Source: Eutreptiella sp. 'Long Island Sound 2002' (taxonomy: Eukaryota; Euglenozoa; Euglenophyceae; Eutreptiales; Eutreptiaceae). Taken from it: a stretch of 64,000 nt of DNA. The notes beneath the pieces are model-generated. The model worked only from the letters and a program-made list of their open reading frames with translations. It searched no databases and was not told the DNA's origin. Made by a program: the position numbers and the translations under genes. The stretch lies in assembly GCA_964036045.1 (NCBI GenBank), contig OZ038378.1, positions 56,521,498-56,585,497 on the forward strand. The letters are read 5' to 3'. Below are positions 42,332-55,100 of this stretch, one piece after another (the stretch's first letter is position 1; each line of letters starts with the position of its first letter).

Positions 42332-45300
42332 GCCCCGACTGCTTCAGAGCGGGGGCAAAATCAGAAGTGGCCCACTTGTGGGCAAAGTGGCTACGTCACC
42401 CCTGCCGTCTCGGGGATCCCCACCGCTGCACAGCGGGGGGGGAAATCAGAAGTGGCCCACTTGTGGGCAAAGGGGCTACGTCACCCCTGCCGTCTCGGGG
42501 ATCCCCACCGGTGCAGAGCGGGGGGGGGAAATCAGAAGTGGCCCACTTGTGGGCAAAGTGGCTACGTCACCCCTGCCGTCTCGGGGATCCCCACCGCTTC
42601 AGAGCGGGGGGGGGGAAATCAGAAGTGGCCCACAAATGGGCAAAGTGGCTACGTCACCCCTGCCGTCTCGGGGATCCCCACCGCTGCAGAGCGGGGGGGG
42701 AAATCAGAAGTGGCCCACTTGTGGGCAAAGTGGCTACGTCACCCCTGCCGCCTCGGGGATCCCCACCGCTGCAGAGCAGGGGGGGAAATCAGAAGTGGCC
42801 CACTTATGGGCAAAGTGGCTACATCACCCCGCCGTCTCGGGGATCCCCACCGCTTCACAGCGGGGGGGGAAATTATAAGTGGCCCACAAGTGGGCAAAGT
42901 GGCTACGTCACCCCTGCCGTCTCGGGGATCCCCACCGCTTCAGAGCTGGGGGGGAAATCAGAAGTGGCCCACTTGTGGGCAAAGTGGCTACGTCACCCCT
43001 GCCGTCTCGGGGATCCCCACCGCTGCAGAGCGGGGGGGGAAATCAGAAGTGGCCCACTTGTGGGCAAAGTGGCTACGTCACCCCTGCCGTCTCGGGGATC
43101 CCCACCGCTTCAAAGCGGGGGGTGAAATCAGAAGTGGCCCACAAGTGGGCAAAGTGGCTACGTCACCCCTGCCGTCTCGGGGATCCCCACCGCTTCAGAG
43201 CGGGGGGGGAAATCAGAAGTGGCCCACAAATGGGCAAAGTGGCTACGTCACCCCTGCCGTCTCGGGGATCCCCACCGCTTCAGAGCGGGGGGGGGAATCA
43301 GAAGTGGCCCACAAATGGGCAAAGTGGCTACGTCACCCCTGCCGTCTCGGGGATCCCCACCGCTGCAGAGCGGGGGGGGGAAATCAGAAGTGGCCCACTT
43401 GTGGGCAAAGTGGGTACGTCACCCCTGCCGTCTCGGGGATCCCCACCGCTGCAGAGCGGGGGGGGAAATCAGAGGTGGCCCACAAGTGGGCAAAGTGGCT
43501 ACGTCACCCCTGCCGTCTCGGGGATCCCCACCGCTGCAGAGCGGGGGGAAAATCACAAGTGGCCCACTTGTGGGCAAAGTGGCTACGTCACCCCTGCCGT
43601 CTCGGGGGCCCCGACTGCTTCAGAGCGGGGGCAAAATCAGAAGTGGCCCACTTGTGGGCAAAGTAGCTACGTCACCCCTGCCGTCTCGGGGATCACCACC
43701 GCTGCACAGCGGGGGGGGAAATCAGAAGTGGCCCACTTGTGGGCAAAGTGGCTACGTCACCCCCGCCGTCTCGGGGATCCCCACCGCTGCAGAGCGAGGG
43801 GGGGAAATCAGAAATGGCCCACTTGTGGGCAAAGTGGCTACGTCACCCCTGCCGTCTCGGGGATCCCCACCGCTTCAGAGCGGGGGGGGAAATCAGAAGT
43901 GGCCCACAAATGGGCAAAGTGGCTACGTCACCCCTGCCGTCTCGGGGATCCCCACCGCTGCAGAGCGGGGGGGGGAAATCAGAAGTGGCCCACTTGTGGG
44001 CAAAGTCGCTACGTCACCCCTGCCGCCTCGGGGATCCCCACCGCTGCAGAGCGGGGGGGGAAATCAAAAGTGGCCCACAAGTGGGCAAAGTGGCTACATC
44101 AGCCCGCCGTCTCGGGGATCCCCACCGCTTCACAGCGGGGGGGGAAATTAGAAGTGGCCCACAAGTGGGCAAAGTGGCTACGTCACCCCTGCCGTCTCGG
44201 GGATCCCCATCGCTTCAGAGCTGGGGGGGAAATCAGAAGTGGCCCACTTGTGGGCAAAGTGGCTACGTCACCCCTGCCGTCTCGGGGATCCCAACCGCTG
44301 CAGAGCGGGGGGGGAAATCAGAAGTGGCTCACAAGTGGGCAAAGAGGCTACGTCACCCCTGCCGTCTCGGGGATCCCCACCGCTGCATAGCTAGGGGGGA
44401 AATCAGAAGTGGCCCACTTGTGGGCAAAGTGGCTACGTCACCCCTGCCGTCTCGGGGATCCCCACCGCTTCAGAGCGGGGGGTGAAATCAGAAGTGGCCC
44501 ACAAGTGGGCAAAGTGGCTACGTCACCCCTGCCGTCTCGGGGATCCCCACCGCTGCAGAGCGGGGGGGGAAATCAGAAGTGGCCCACAAATGGGCAAAGT
44601 GGCCCGTCACCCCTGCCGTCTCGGGGATCCCCACCGCTTCAGAGCGGGGGGGGAAATCAGAAGTGGCCCACAAATGGGCAAAGTGGCTATGTCACCCCTG
44701 CCGTCTCGGGGATCCCCACCGCTGCATAGCTGGGGGGGAAATCAGAAGTGGCCCACTTGTGGGCAAAGTGGCTACGTCACCCCTGCCGCCTCGGGGATCC
44801 CCACCGCTGCACAGCGGGGGGGGACATCAGAAGTGGCCCACAAGTGGGCAAAGTGGCTACATCACCCCGCCGTCTCGGGGATCCCCACCGCTTCACAGCG
44901 GGGGGAAAAATCAGAAGTGGCCCACAAGTGGGCAAAGTGGCTACGTCACCCCTGCCGTCTCGGGGATCCCCACCGCTTCAGAGCTGGGGGGGAAATCAGA
45001 AGTGGCCCACTTGTGGGCAAAGTGGCTATGTCACCCCTGCCGTCTCGGGGATCCCCACCGCTTCAGAGCGGGGGGGGAAATCAGAAGTGGCCAACAAGTG
45101 GGCAAAGTGGCTACGTCACCCCTGCCGTCTCGGGGATCCCAAGTGCTGCAGAGCGGGGGGGGAAATCAGAGGTGGCCCACAAGTGGGCAAAGTGGCTACG
45201 TCACCCCTGCCGTCTCGGGGATCCCCACCGCTGCAGAGCGGGGGGAAAATCAGAAGTGGCCCACTTGTGGGCAAAGTGGCTACGTCACCCCTGCCGTCTC

Positions 45301-48300
45301 AGGGATCCCCACCGCTGCACAGCGGGGGGGGAAATCAGAAGTGGCCCACTTGTGGGCAAAGGGGCTACGTCACCCCTGCCGTCTCGGGGATCCCCACCGC
45401 TGCACAGCGTGGGGGGGAAATCAGAAGTGGCCCACTTGTGGGCAAAGTGGCTACGTCACCCCTGCCGTCTCGGGGATCCCCACCGCTGCAGAGCGGGGGG
45501 GGAAATCAGAAGTGGCCCACTTGTGGGCAAAGTGGCTACGTCACCCCTGCCGCCTCGGGGATCCCCACCGCTGCAGAGCGGGGGGGGAAATCAGAAGTGG
45601 CCCACAAGTGGGCAAAGTGGCTACGTCACCCCTGCCGTCTCGGGGATCCCCACCGCTTCGGAGCGGGGGGGGGGAATCAGAAGTGGCCCACAAATGGGCA
45701 AAGTGGCTACGTCACCCCTGCCGCCTCGGGGATCCCCACCGCTGCAGAGCGGGGGGGGAAATCAGAAGTGGCCCACTTGTGGGCAAAGTGGCTACGTCAC
45801 CCCTGCCGTCTCGGGGATCCCCACAGCTTCAGAGCGGGGGGGGAAATCAGAAGTGGCCCACAAATGGGCAAAGTGGCTACGTCACCCCTGCCGTCTCGGG
45901 GATCCCCACCGCTGCAGAGCGGGGGGGGAAATCAGAAGTGGCCCACTTGTGGGCAAAGTGGCTACGTCACCCCTGCCGTCTCGGGGATCCCCACCGCTTC
46001 AGAGCGGGGGTGGAAATCAGAAGTGGCCCACTTATGGGCAAAGTGGCTACGTCACCCCTGCCGTCTCGGGGATCCCCACCGCTGCAGAGCAGGGGGGGGA
46101 AATCAGAAGTGGCCCACTTGTGGGCAAACTGGCTACGTCACCCCTGCCGCCTTGGGGATCCCCACCGCTGCACAGCGGGGGGGGACATCAGAGGTGGCCC
46201 ACAAGTGGGCAAAGTGGCTACGTCACCCCTGCCGTCTCGGGGATCCCCACCGCTTCAGAGCGGGGGGGGGAAATCAGAAGTGGCCCACAAATGGGCAAAG
46301 TGGCTACGTCACCCCTGCCGTGTCGGGGATCCCCACCGCTGCAGAGCGGGGGGGGAAATCAGAAGTGGCCCACTTGTGGGCAAAGTGGCTACGTCACCCC
46401 TGCCGTCTCGGGGATCCCCACCGCTTCAGAGCGGGGGGGGGAAATCAGAAGTGGCCCACAAATGGGCAAAGTGGCTACGTCACCCGTGCCGTCTCGGGGA
46501 TCCCCACCGCTGCAGAGCGGGGGGGGGAAATCAGAAGTGGCCCACTTGTGGGCAAAGTGGCTACGTCACCCCTGCCGTCTCGGGGATCCCCACCGCTTCA
46601 GAGCGGGGGGGGAAATCAGAAGTGGCCAACTTATGGGCAAAGTGGCTACGTCACCCCTGCCGTCTCGGGGATCCGCACCGCTGCAGAGCGGGGGGGGGAA
46701 ATCAGAAGTGGCCCACTTGTGGGCAAAGTGGCTACGTCACCCCTGCCGCCTCCGGGATCCCCACCGCTGCACAGCGGGGGGGGAAATCAGAAGTGGCCCA
46801 CTTGTGGGCAAAGTGGCTACGTCACCCCTGCCGTCTCGGGGATCCCCACCGCTTCAGAGCGGGGGGAAAAATCAGAAGTGGCCAACAAGTGGGCAAAGTG
46901 GCTACGTCACCCCTGCCGTCTCGGGGATCCCAAGTGCTGCAGAGCGGGGGGGGAAATCAGAGGTGGCCCACAAGTGGGCAAAGTGGCTACGTCACCCCTG
47001 CCGTCTCGGGGATCCCCACCGCTGCAGAGCGGGGGGAAAATCAGAAGTGGCCCACTTGTGGGCAAAGTGGCTACGTCACCCATGCCGTCTCAGGGATCCC
47101 CACCGCTGCACAGCGGGGGGGGAAATCAGAAGTGGCCCACTTGTGGGCAAAGGGGCTACGTCACCCCTGCCGTCTCGGGGATCCCCACCGCTGCAGAGCG
47201 GGCGGGGGAAATCAGAAGTGGCCCACTTGTGGGCAAAGTGGCTACGTCACCCCTGCCGTCTCGGGGATCCCCACCGCTTCAGAGCGGGGGGGGAAATCAG
47301 AAGTGGCCCACAAATGGGCAAAGTGGCTACGTCACCCCTGCCGTCTCGGGGATCCCCACCGCTGCAGAGCGGGGGGGGAAATCAGAAGTGGCCCACTTGT
47401 GGGCAAAGTGGCTACGTCACCCCTGCCGCCTCGGGGATCCCCACCGCTGCAGAGCGGGGGGGGAAATCAGCAGTGGCCCCCTTATGGGCAAAGTGGCTAC
47501 GTCACCCCTGCCGTCTCGGGGATCCCCACCGCTTCAGAGCGGGGGGGGGAAATCAGAAGTGGCCCACAAATGGGCAAAGTGGCTACGTCACCCCTGCCGT
47601 CTCGGGGATCCCCACCGCTGCAGAGCGGGGGGGGAAATCAGAAGTGGCCCACTTGTGGGCAAAATGGCTACGTCACCCCTGCCGTCTCGGGGATCCCCAC
47701 CGCTTCAGAGCGTGGGGGGAAATCAGAAGTGGCCCACAAATGGGCAAAGTGGCTACGTCACCCCTGCCGCCTCGGGGATCCCCACCGCTGCAGAGCGGGG
47801 GGGGAAATCTGAAGTGGCCCACTTGTGGGCAAAGTGGCTACGTCACCCCTGCCGTCTCGGGGATCCCCACCGCTTCAGAGCGGGGGGGGGAAATCACAAG
47901 TGGCCCACAAATGGGCAAAGTGGCTACGTCACCCGTGCCGTCTCGGGGATCCCCACCGCTGCAGAGCGGGGGGGGGAAATCAGAAGTGGCCCACTTGTGG
48001 GCAAAGTGGCTACGTCACCCCTGCCGCCTTGGGGATCCCCACCGCTGCACAGCGGGGGGGGACATCAGAAGTGGCCCACAAGTGGGCAAAGTGGCTACGT
48101 CACCCCTGCCGTCTCGGGGATCCCCACCGCTTCAGAGCGGGGGGGGGAAATCAGAAGTGGCCCACAAATGGGCAAAGTGGCTACGTCACCCCTGCCGTCT
48201 CGGGGATCCCCACCGCTGCAGAGCGGGGGGGGAAATCAGAAGTGGCCCACTTGTGGGCAAAGTGGCTACGTCACCCCTGCCGTCTCGGGGATCCCCACCG

Positions 48301-51300
48301 CTTCAGAGCGGGGGGGGGAAATCAGAAGTGGCCCACAAATGGGCAAAGTGGCTACGTCACCCGTGCCGTCTCGGGGATTCCCACCGCTGCAGAGCGGGGG
48401 GGGAAATCAGAAGTGGCCCACTTGTGGGCAAAGTGGCTACGTCACCCCTGCCGTCTCGGGGATCCCCACCGCTTCAGAGCGGGGGGTAAATCAGAAGTGG
48501 CCCACTTATGGGCAAAGTGGCTACGTCACCCCTGCCGTCTCGGGGATCCCCACCGCTGCAGAGCGGGGGGGGAAATCAGAAGTGGCCCCCTTGTGGGCAA
48601 AGTGGCTACGTCACCCCTGCCGTCTCGGGGATCCCAAGTGCTGCAGAGCGGGGGGGGAAATCAGAGGTGGCCCACAAGTGGGCAAAGTGGCTACGTCACC
48701 CCTGCCGTCTCGGGGATCCCCACCGCTGCAGAGCGGGGGGAAAATCAGAAGTGGCCCACTTGTGGGCAAAGTGGCTACGTCACCCATGCCGTCTCAGGGA
48801 TCCCCACCGCTGCACAGCGGGGGGGGGAAATCAGAAGTGGCCCACTTGTGGGCAAAGGGGCTACGTCACCCCTGCCGTCTCGGGGATCCCCACCGCTGCA
48901 GAGCGGGGGGGGGAAATCAGAAGTGGCCCACTTGTGGGCAAAGTGGCTACGTCACCCCTGCCGTCTCGGGGATCCCCACCGCTTCAGAGCGGGGGGGGAA
49001 ATCAGAAGTGGCCCACAAATGGGCAAAGTGGCTACGTCACCCCTGCCGTCTCGGGGATCCCCACCGCTGCAGAGCGGGGGGGGAAATCAGAAGTGGCCCA
49101 CTTGTGGGCAAAGTGGCTACGTCACCCCTGCCGCCTCGGGGATCCCCACCGCTGCAGAGCGGGGGGGGAAATCAGCAGTGGCCCCCTTATGGGCAAAGTG
49201 GCTACGTCACCCCTGCCGTCTCGGGGATCCCCACCGCTTCAGAGCGGGGGGGGGAAATCAGAAGTGGCCCACAAATGGGCAAAGTGGCTACGTCACCCCT
49301 GCCGTCTCGGGGATCCCCACCGCTGCAGAGCGGGGGGGGAAATCAGAAGTGGCCCACTTGTGGGCAAAATGGCTACGTCACCCCTGCCGTCTCGGGGATC
49401 CCCACCGCTTCAGAGCGTGGGGGGAAATCAGAAGTGGCCCACAAATGGGCAAAGTGGCTACGTCACCCCTGCCGCCTCGGGGATCCCCACCGCTGCAGAG
49501 CGGGGGGGGAAATCTGAAGTGGCCCACTTGTGGGCAAAGTGGCTACGTCACCCCTGCCGTCTCGGGGATCCCCACCGCTTCAGAGCGGGGGGGGGGAAAT
49601 CACAAGTGGCCCACAAATGGGCAAAGTGGCTACGTCACCCGTGCCGTCTCGGGGATCCCCACCGCTGCAGAGCGGGGGGGAGAAATCAGAAGTGGCCCAC
49701 TTGTGGGCAAAGTGGCTACGTCACCCCTGCCGCCTTGGGGATCCCCACCGCTGCACAGCGGGGGGGGACATCAGAAGTGGCCCACAAGTGGGCAAAGTGG
49801 CTACGTCACCCCTGCCGTCTCGGGGATCCCCACCGCTTCAGAGCGGGGGGGGGAAATCAGAAGTGGCCCACAAATGGGCAAAGTGGCTACGTCACCCCTG
49901 CCGTCTCGGGGATCCCCACCGCTGCAGAGCGGGGGGGGAAATCAGAAGTGGCCCACTTGTGGGCAAAGTGGCTACGTCACCCCTGCCGTCTCGGGGATCC
50001 CCACCGCTTCAGAGCGGGGGGGGGAAATCAGAAGTGGCCCACAAATGGGCAAAGTGGCTACGTCACCCGTGCCGTCTCGGGGATCCCCACCGCTGCAGAG
50101 CGGGGGGGGAAATCAGAAGTGGCCCACTTGTGGGCAAAGTGGCTACGTCACCCCTGCCGTCTCGGGGATCCCCACCGCTTCAGAGCGGGGGGTAAATCAG
50201 AAGTGGCCCACTTATGGGCAAAGTGGCTACGTCACCCCTGCCGTCTCGGGGATCCCCACCGCTGCAGAGCGGGGGGGGAAATCAGAAGTGGCCCACTTGT
50301 GGGCAAAGTGGCTACGTCACCCCTGCCGCCTCGGGGATCCCCACCGCTGCACAGCGGGGGGGGAAATCAGAAGTGGCCCACTTGTGGGCAAAGTGGCTAC
50401 GTCACCCCTGCCGTCTCGGGGATCCCCACCGCTTCAGAGCGGGGGGGAAAATCAGAAGTGGCCAACAAGTGGGCAAAGTGGCTACGTCACCCCTGCCGTC
50501 TCGGGGATCCCAAGTGCTGCAGAGCGGGGGGGGAAATCAGAGGTGGCCCACAAGTGGGCAAAGTGGCTACGTCACCCCTGCCGTCTCGGGGATCCCCACC
50601 GCTGCAGAGCGGGGGGAAAATCAGAAGTGGCCCACTTGTGGGCAAAGTGGCTACGTCACCCATGCCGTCTCAGGGATCCCCACCGCTGCACAGCGGGGGG
50701 GGAAATCAGAAGTGGCCCACTTGTGGGCAAAGGGGCTACGTCACCCCTGCCGTCTCGGGGATCCCCACCGCTGCAGAGCGGGGGGGGGAAATCAGAAGTG
50801 GCCCACTTGTGGGCAAAGTGGCTACGTCACCCCTGCCGTCTCGGGGATCCCCACCGCTTCAGAGCGGGGGGGGAAATCAGAAGTGGCCCACAAATGGGCA
50901 AAGTGGCTACGTCACCCCTGCCGTCTCGGGGATCCCCACCGCTGCAGAGCGGGGGGGGAAATCAGAAGTGGCCCACTTGTGGGCAAAGTGGCTACGTCAC
51001 CCCTGCCGCCTCGGGGATCCCCACCGCTGCAGAGCGGGGGGGGAAATCAGAAGTGGCCCACTTATGGGCAAAGTGGCTACGTCACCCCTGCCGTCTCGGG
51101 GATCCCCACCGCTTCAGAGCGGGGGGGAGGAATCAGAAGTGGCCCACAAATGGGCAAAGTGGCTACGTCACCCCTGCCGTCTCGGGGATCCCCACCGCTG
51201 CAGAGCGGGGGGGGAAATCAGAAGTGGCCCACTTGTGGGCAAAGTGGCTACGTCACCCCTGCCGTCTCGGGGATCCCCACCGCTTCAGAGCGTGGGGGGA

Positions 51301-52199
51301 AATCAGAAGTGGCCCACAAATGGGCAAAGTGGCTACGTCACCCCTGCCGTCTCGGGGATCCCCACCGCTGCAGAGCGGGGGGGGAAATCAGAAGTGGCCC
51401 ACTTGTGGGCAAAGTGGCTACGTCACCCCTGCCGTCTCGGGGATCCCCACCGCTTCAGAGCGGGGGGGGAAATCAGAAGTGGCCCACTTATGGGCAAAGT
51501 GGCTACGTCACCCCTGCCGTCTCGGGGATTCCCATCGCTGCAGAGCAGGGGGGGGAAATCAGAAGTGGCCCACTTGTGGGCAAACTGGCTACGTCACCCC
51601 TGCCGCCTTGGGGATCCCCACCGCTGCACAGCGGGGGGGAACATCAGAGGTGGCCCACAAGTGGGCAAAGTGGCTACGTCACCCCTGCCGTCTCGGGGAT
51701 CCCCACCGCTTCAGAGCGGGGGGGGGAAATCAGAAGTGGCCCACAAATGGGCAAAGTGGCTACGTCACCCCTGCCGTCTCGGGGATCCCCACCGCTGCAA
51801 AGCGGGGGGGGAAATCAGAAGTGGCCCACTTGTGGGCAAAGTGGCTACGTCACCCCTGCCGTCTCGGGGATCCCCAGCGCTTCAGAGCGGGGGGGGGAAA
51901 TCAGAAGTGGCCCACAAATGGGCAAAGTGGCTACGTCACCCCTGCCGTCTCGGGGATCCCCACCGCTGCACAGCGGGGGGGGAAATCAGAAGTGGCCCAC
52001 TTGTGGGCAAAGTGGCTACGTCACCCCTGCCGCCTCGGGGATCCCCACCGCTGCACAGCGGGGGGGGAAATCAGAAGTGGCCCACTTGTGGGCAAAGTGG
52101 CTACGTCACCCATGCCGTCTCGGGGATCCCCACCGCTGCAGAGCGGGGGGTGAAATCAGAAGTGGCCCACAAGTGGGCAACGTGGCTACGTCACCCCTG

Positions 52200-55100
52200 C
52201 CGTCTCGGGGATCGCCACCGCTGCAGAGCTGGGGGGGAAATCAGACTCGGCCCACTTGTGGGCAAAGTGGCTACGTCACCCCTGCCGTCTCGGGGATCCC
52301 CACCGCTTCAGAGCGGGGGTGAAAATTAGAGTGGCCCACAAGTGGGCAAAGTGGCTACGTCACCCCTTGCCGTCTCGGGGATCCCCACTGCTGCAGAGCG
52401 GGGGGGGAAATCAGAAGTGGCCCACTTGTGGGCAAAGTGGCTACGTCACCCCTGTCGTCTCGGGGACCCCGACTGCTTCAGAGCGGGGGAAAAATCAGAA
52501 GTGGCCCATTTCTGGGCAAAGTGGCTACGTCACCCCTGCCGTCTCGGGGATCCCCACCGCTGCAGAGCGGGGGGGGAAATCAGAAGTGGCGCCACTTGTG
52601 GGAAAAGGGGCTACGTCACCCCTGCCGTCTCGGGGATCCCCACCGGTGCAGAGCGGGGGGGGGAAATCAGAAGTGGCCCACAAGTGGGCAAAGTGGCTAC
52701 GTCACCCATGCCGTCTCGGGGATCCCCACCGCTTCAGAGCAGGGGAAAAATCAGAAGTGGCCCAATTGTGGGCAAAGTGGCTACGTCACCCCTGCCGTCT
52801 CGGGGATCCCCACCGCTGCAGAGCGGGGGGGGGGGGATGAGAAGTGGCCCACTTGTGGGCAAAGTGGCTACGTCACCCCTGCCGTCTCAGGGATCGCCAC
52901 CGCTGCAGAGCGGGGGGCGGAATCAGAAGTGGCCCACTTATGGGCAAAGTGGCTACGTCACCCCTGCCGTCTCGGGGATCCCCACCGCTGCAGAGCGGGG
53001 GAAAAATCAGAAGTGGCAGACTTGTGGGCAAAGTGGCTACGTCACCCCTGCCGTCTCGGGGATCCCCACCGCTTCAGAGCGGGGGAAAAATCAGAAGTGG
53101 CCCACTTGTGGGCAAAGTGGCTACGTCACCCCTGCCGTCTCGGGGATCCCCACCGCTGCAGAGCGGGGGGGGGGGGAAATCAGAAGTGGCCCACAAGTGG
53201 GCAACGTGGCTACGTCACCCCTGCCGTCTCGGGGATCCCCACCGCTGCAAAGCGAGGGGGAAAATCAGAAGTGGCCCACAAGTGGGCAAAATGGCTACGT
53301 CACCCATGCCGTCTCGGGGATCCCCACCACTTCAGAGCGGGAGGGAAAATTAGAAGTGGCCCACTTGTGGGCAAAGTGGCTACGTCACTCCTGCCGTCTC
53401 GGGGATCCCCACCGCTGCAGAGCGGGGGCGGGAAATCAGACGTGGCCCACTTGTGGGCAAATTGGCTATGTCACCCCTGCTGTCTCGGGGATCCCCACCG
53501 CTGCAAAGCGGGGGAAAAATCAGAAGTGGCCCACTTGTGGGCAAAGTGGCTATGTCACCCCTGTCCTCTCGGGGACCCCGACTGCTTCAGAGCGGGGGAA
53601 CAATCAGAAGTGGCCCAATTGTGGGCAAAGTGGCTACGTCACCCCTGCCGTCTCGGGGATCCCCACCGCTGCAGAGCGGGGGGGGGAAATCAGAAGTGGC
53701 CCACTTGTGGGCAAAGTGGCTACGTCACCCCTGCCGTCTCGGGGATCCCCACCGGTGCAGAGCGGGGGGGGAAATCAGAAGTGGCCCACAAGTGGGCAAA
53801 GTGGCTATGTCACCCCTGCCGTCTCGGGGATCCCCACCGCTTCAGAGCGGGGGAAAAATCAGAAGTGGCCCAATTGTGGGCAAAGTGGCTACGTCACCCC
53901 TACCGTCTCGGGGATCCCCACCGCTGCAGAGCGGGGGGGGGGGGGGATGAGAAGTGGCCCACTTGTGGGCAAAGTGGCTACGTCACCCCTGCCGTCTCAG
54001 GGATCGCAACCGCTGCAGAGCGGGGGGCGGAATCAGAAGTGGCCCACTTATGGGCAAAGTGGCTACGTCACCCCTGCCGTCTCGGGGATCCCCACCGCTG
54101 CAGAGCGGGGGAAAAATCAGAAGTGGCCCACTTGTGGGCAAAGTGGCTACGTCACCCCTGCCGTCTCGGGGATCCCCACCGCTTTAGAGCGGGGGAAAAA
54201 TCAGAAGTGGCCCACTTGTGGGCAAAGTGGCTACGTCACCCCTGCCGTCTCGGGGATCCCCACCGCTGCAGAGCGGGGGAGGAAATCAGAAGTGGCCCAC
54301 AAGTGGGCAACGTGGCTACGTCACCCCTGCCGTCTCGGCGATCGCCACCGCTGCAGAGCGAGGGGGAAAATCAGAAGTGGCCCACAAGTGGGCAAAATGG
54401 CTACGTCACCCATGCCGTCTCGGGGATCCCCACCACTTCAGAGCGGGAGGGAAAATTAGAAGTGGCCCACTTGTGGGCAAAGTGGCTACGTCACCCCTGC
54501 CGTCTCGGGGATCCCCACCGCTGCAGAGCGGGGGGGGAAATCAGACGTGGCCCACTTGTGGGCAAAGTGGCTATGTCACCCCTGCCGTCTCGGGGATCCC
54601 CACCGCTGCAAAGCGGGGGAAAAATCAGAAGTGGCCCACTTGTGGGCAAAGTGGCTATGTCACCCCTGCCGTCTCTGGGACCCCGACTGCTTCAGAGCGG
54701 GAAAAAATCAAAAGTGGCCCACTTGTGGGCAAAGTGGCTATGTCAGCCCTGCCGTCTCGGGGATCCCCACCGCTTCAGAGCGGGGGGCGGAAATCAGAAG
54801 TGGCCCACAAATGGGCAAAGTGGCTACGTCACCCCTGCCGTCTCGGGGATCCCCACCGCTGCAGAGCGGGGGGGGAAATCAGAAGTGGCCCACTTGTGGG
54901 CAAAGTGGCTACGTCACCCCTGCCGTCTCGGGGATCCCCACCGCTTCAGAGCGTGGGGGGAAATCAGAAGTGGCCCACAAATGGGCAAAGTGGCTACGTC
55001 ACCCCTGCCGTCTCGGGGATCCCCACCGCTGCAGAGCGGGGGGGGAAATCAGAAGTGGCCCACTTGTGGGCAAAGTGGCTACGTCACCCCTGCCGTCTCG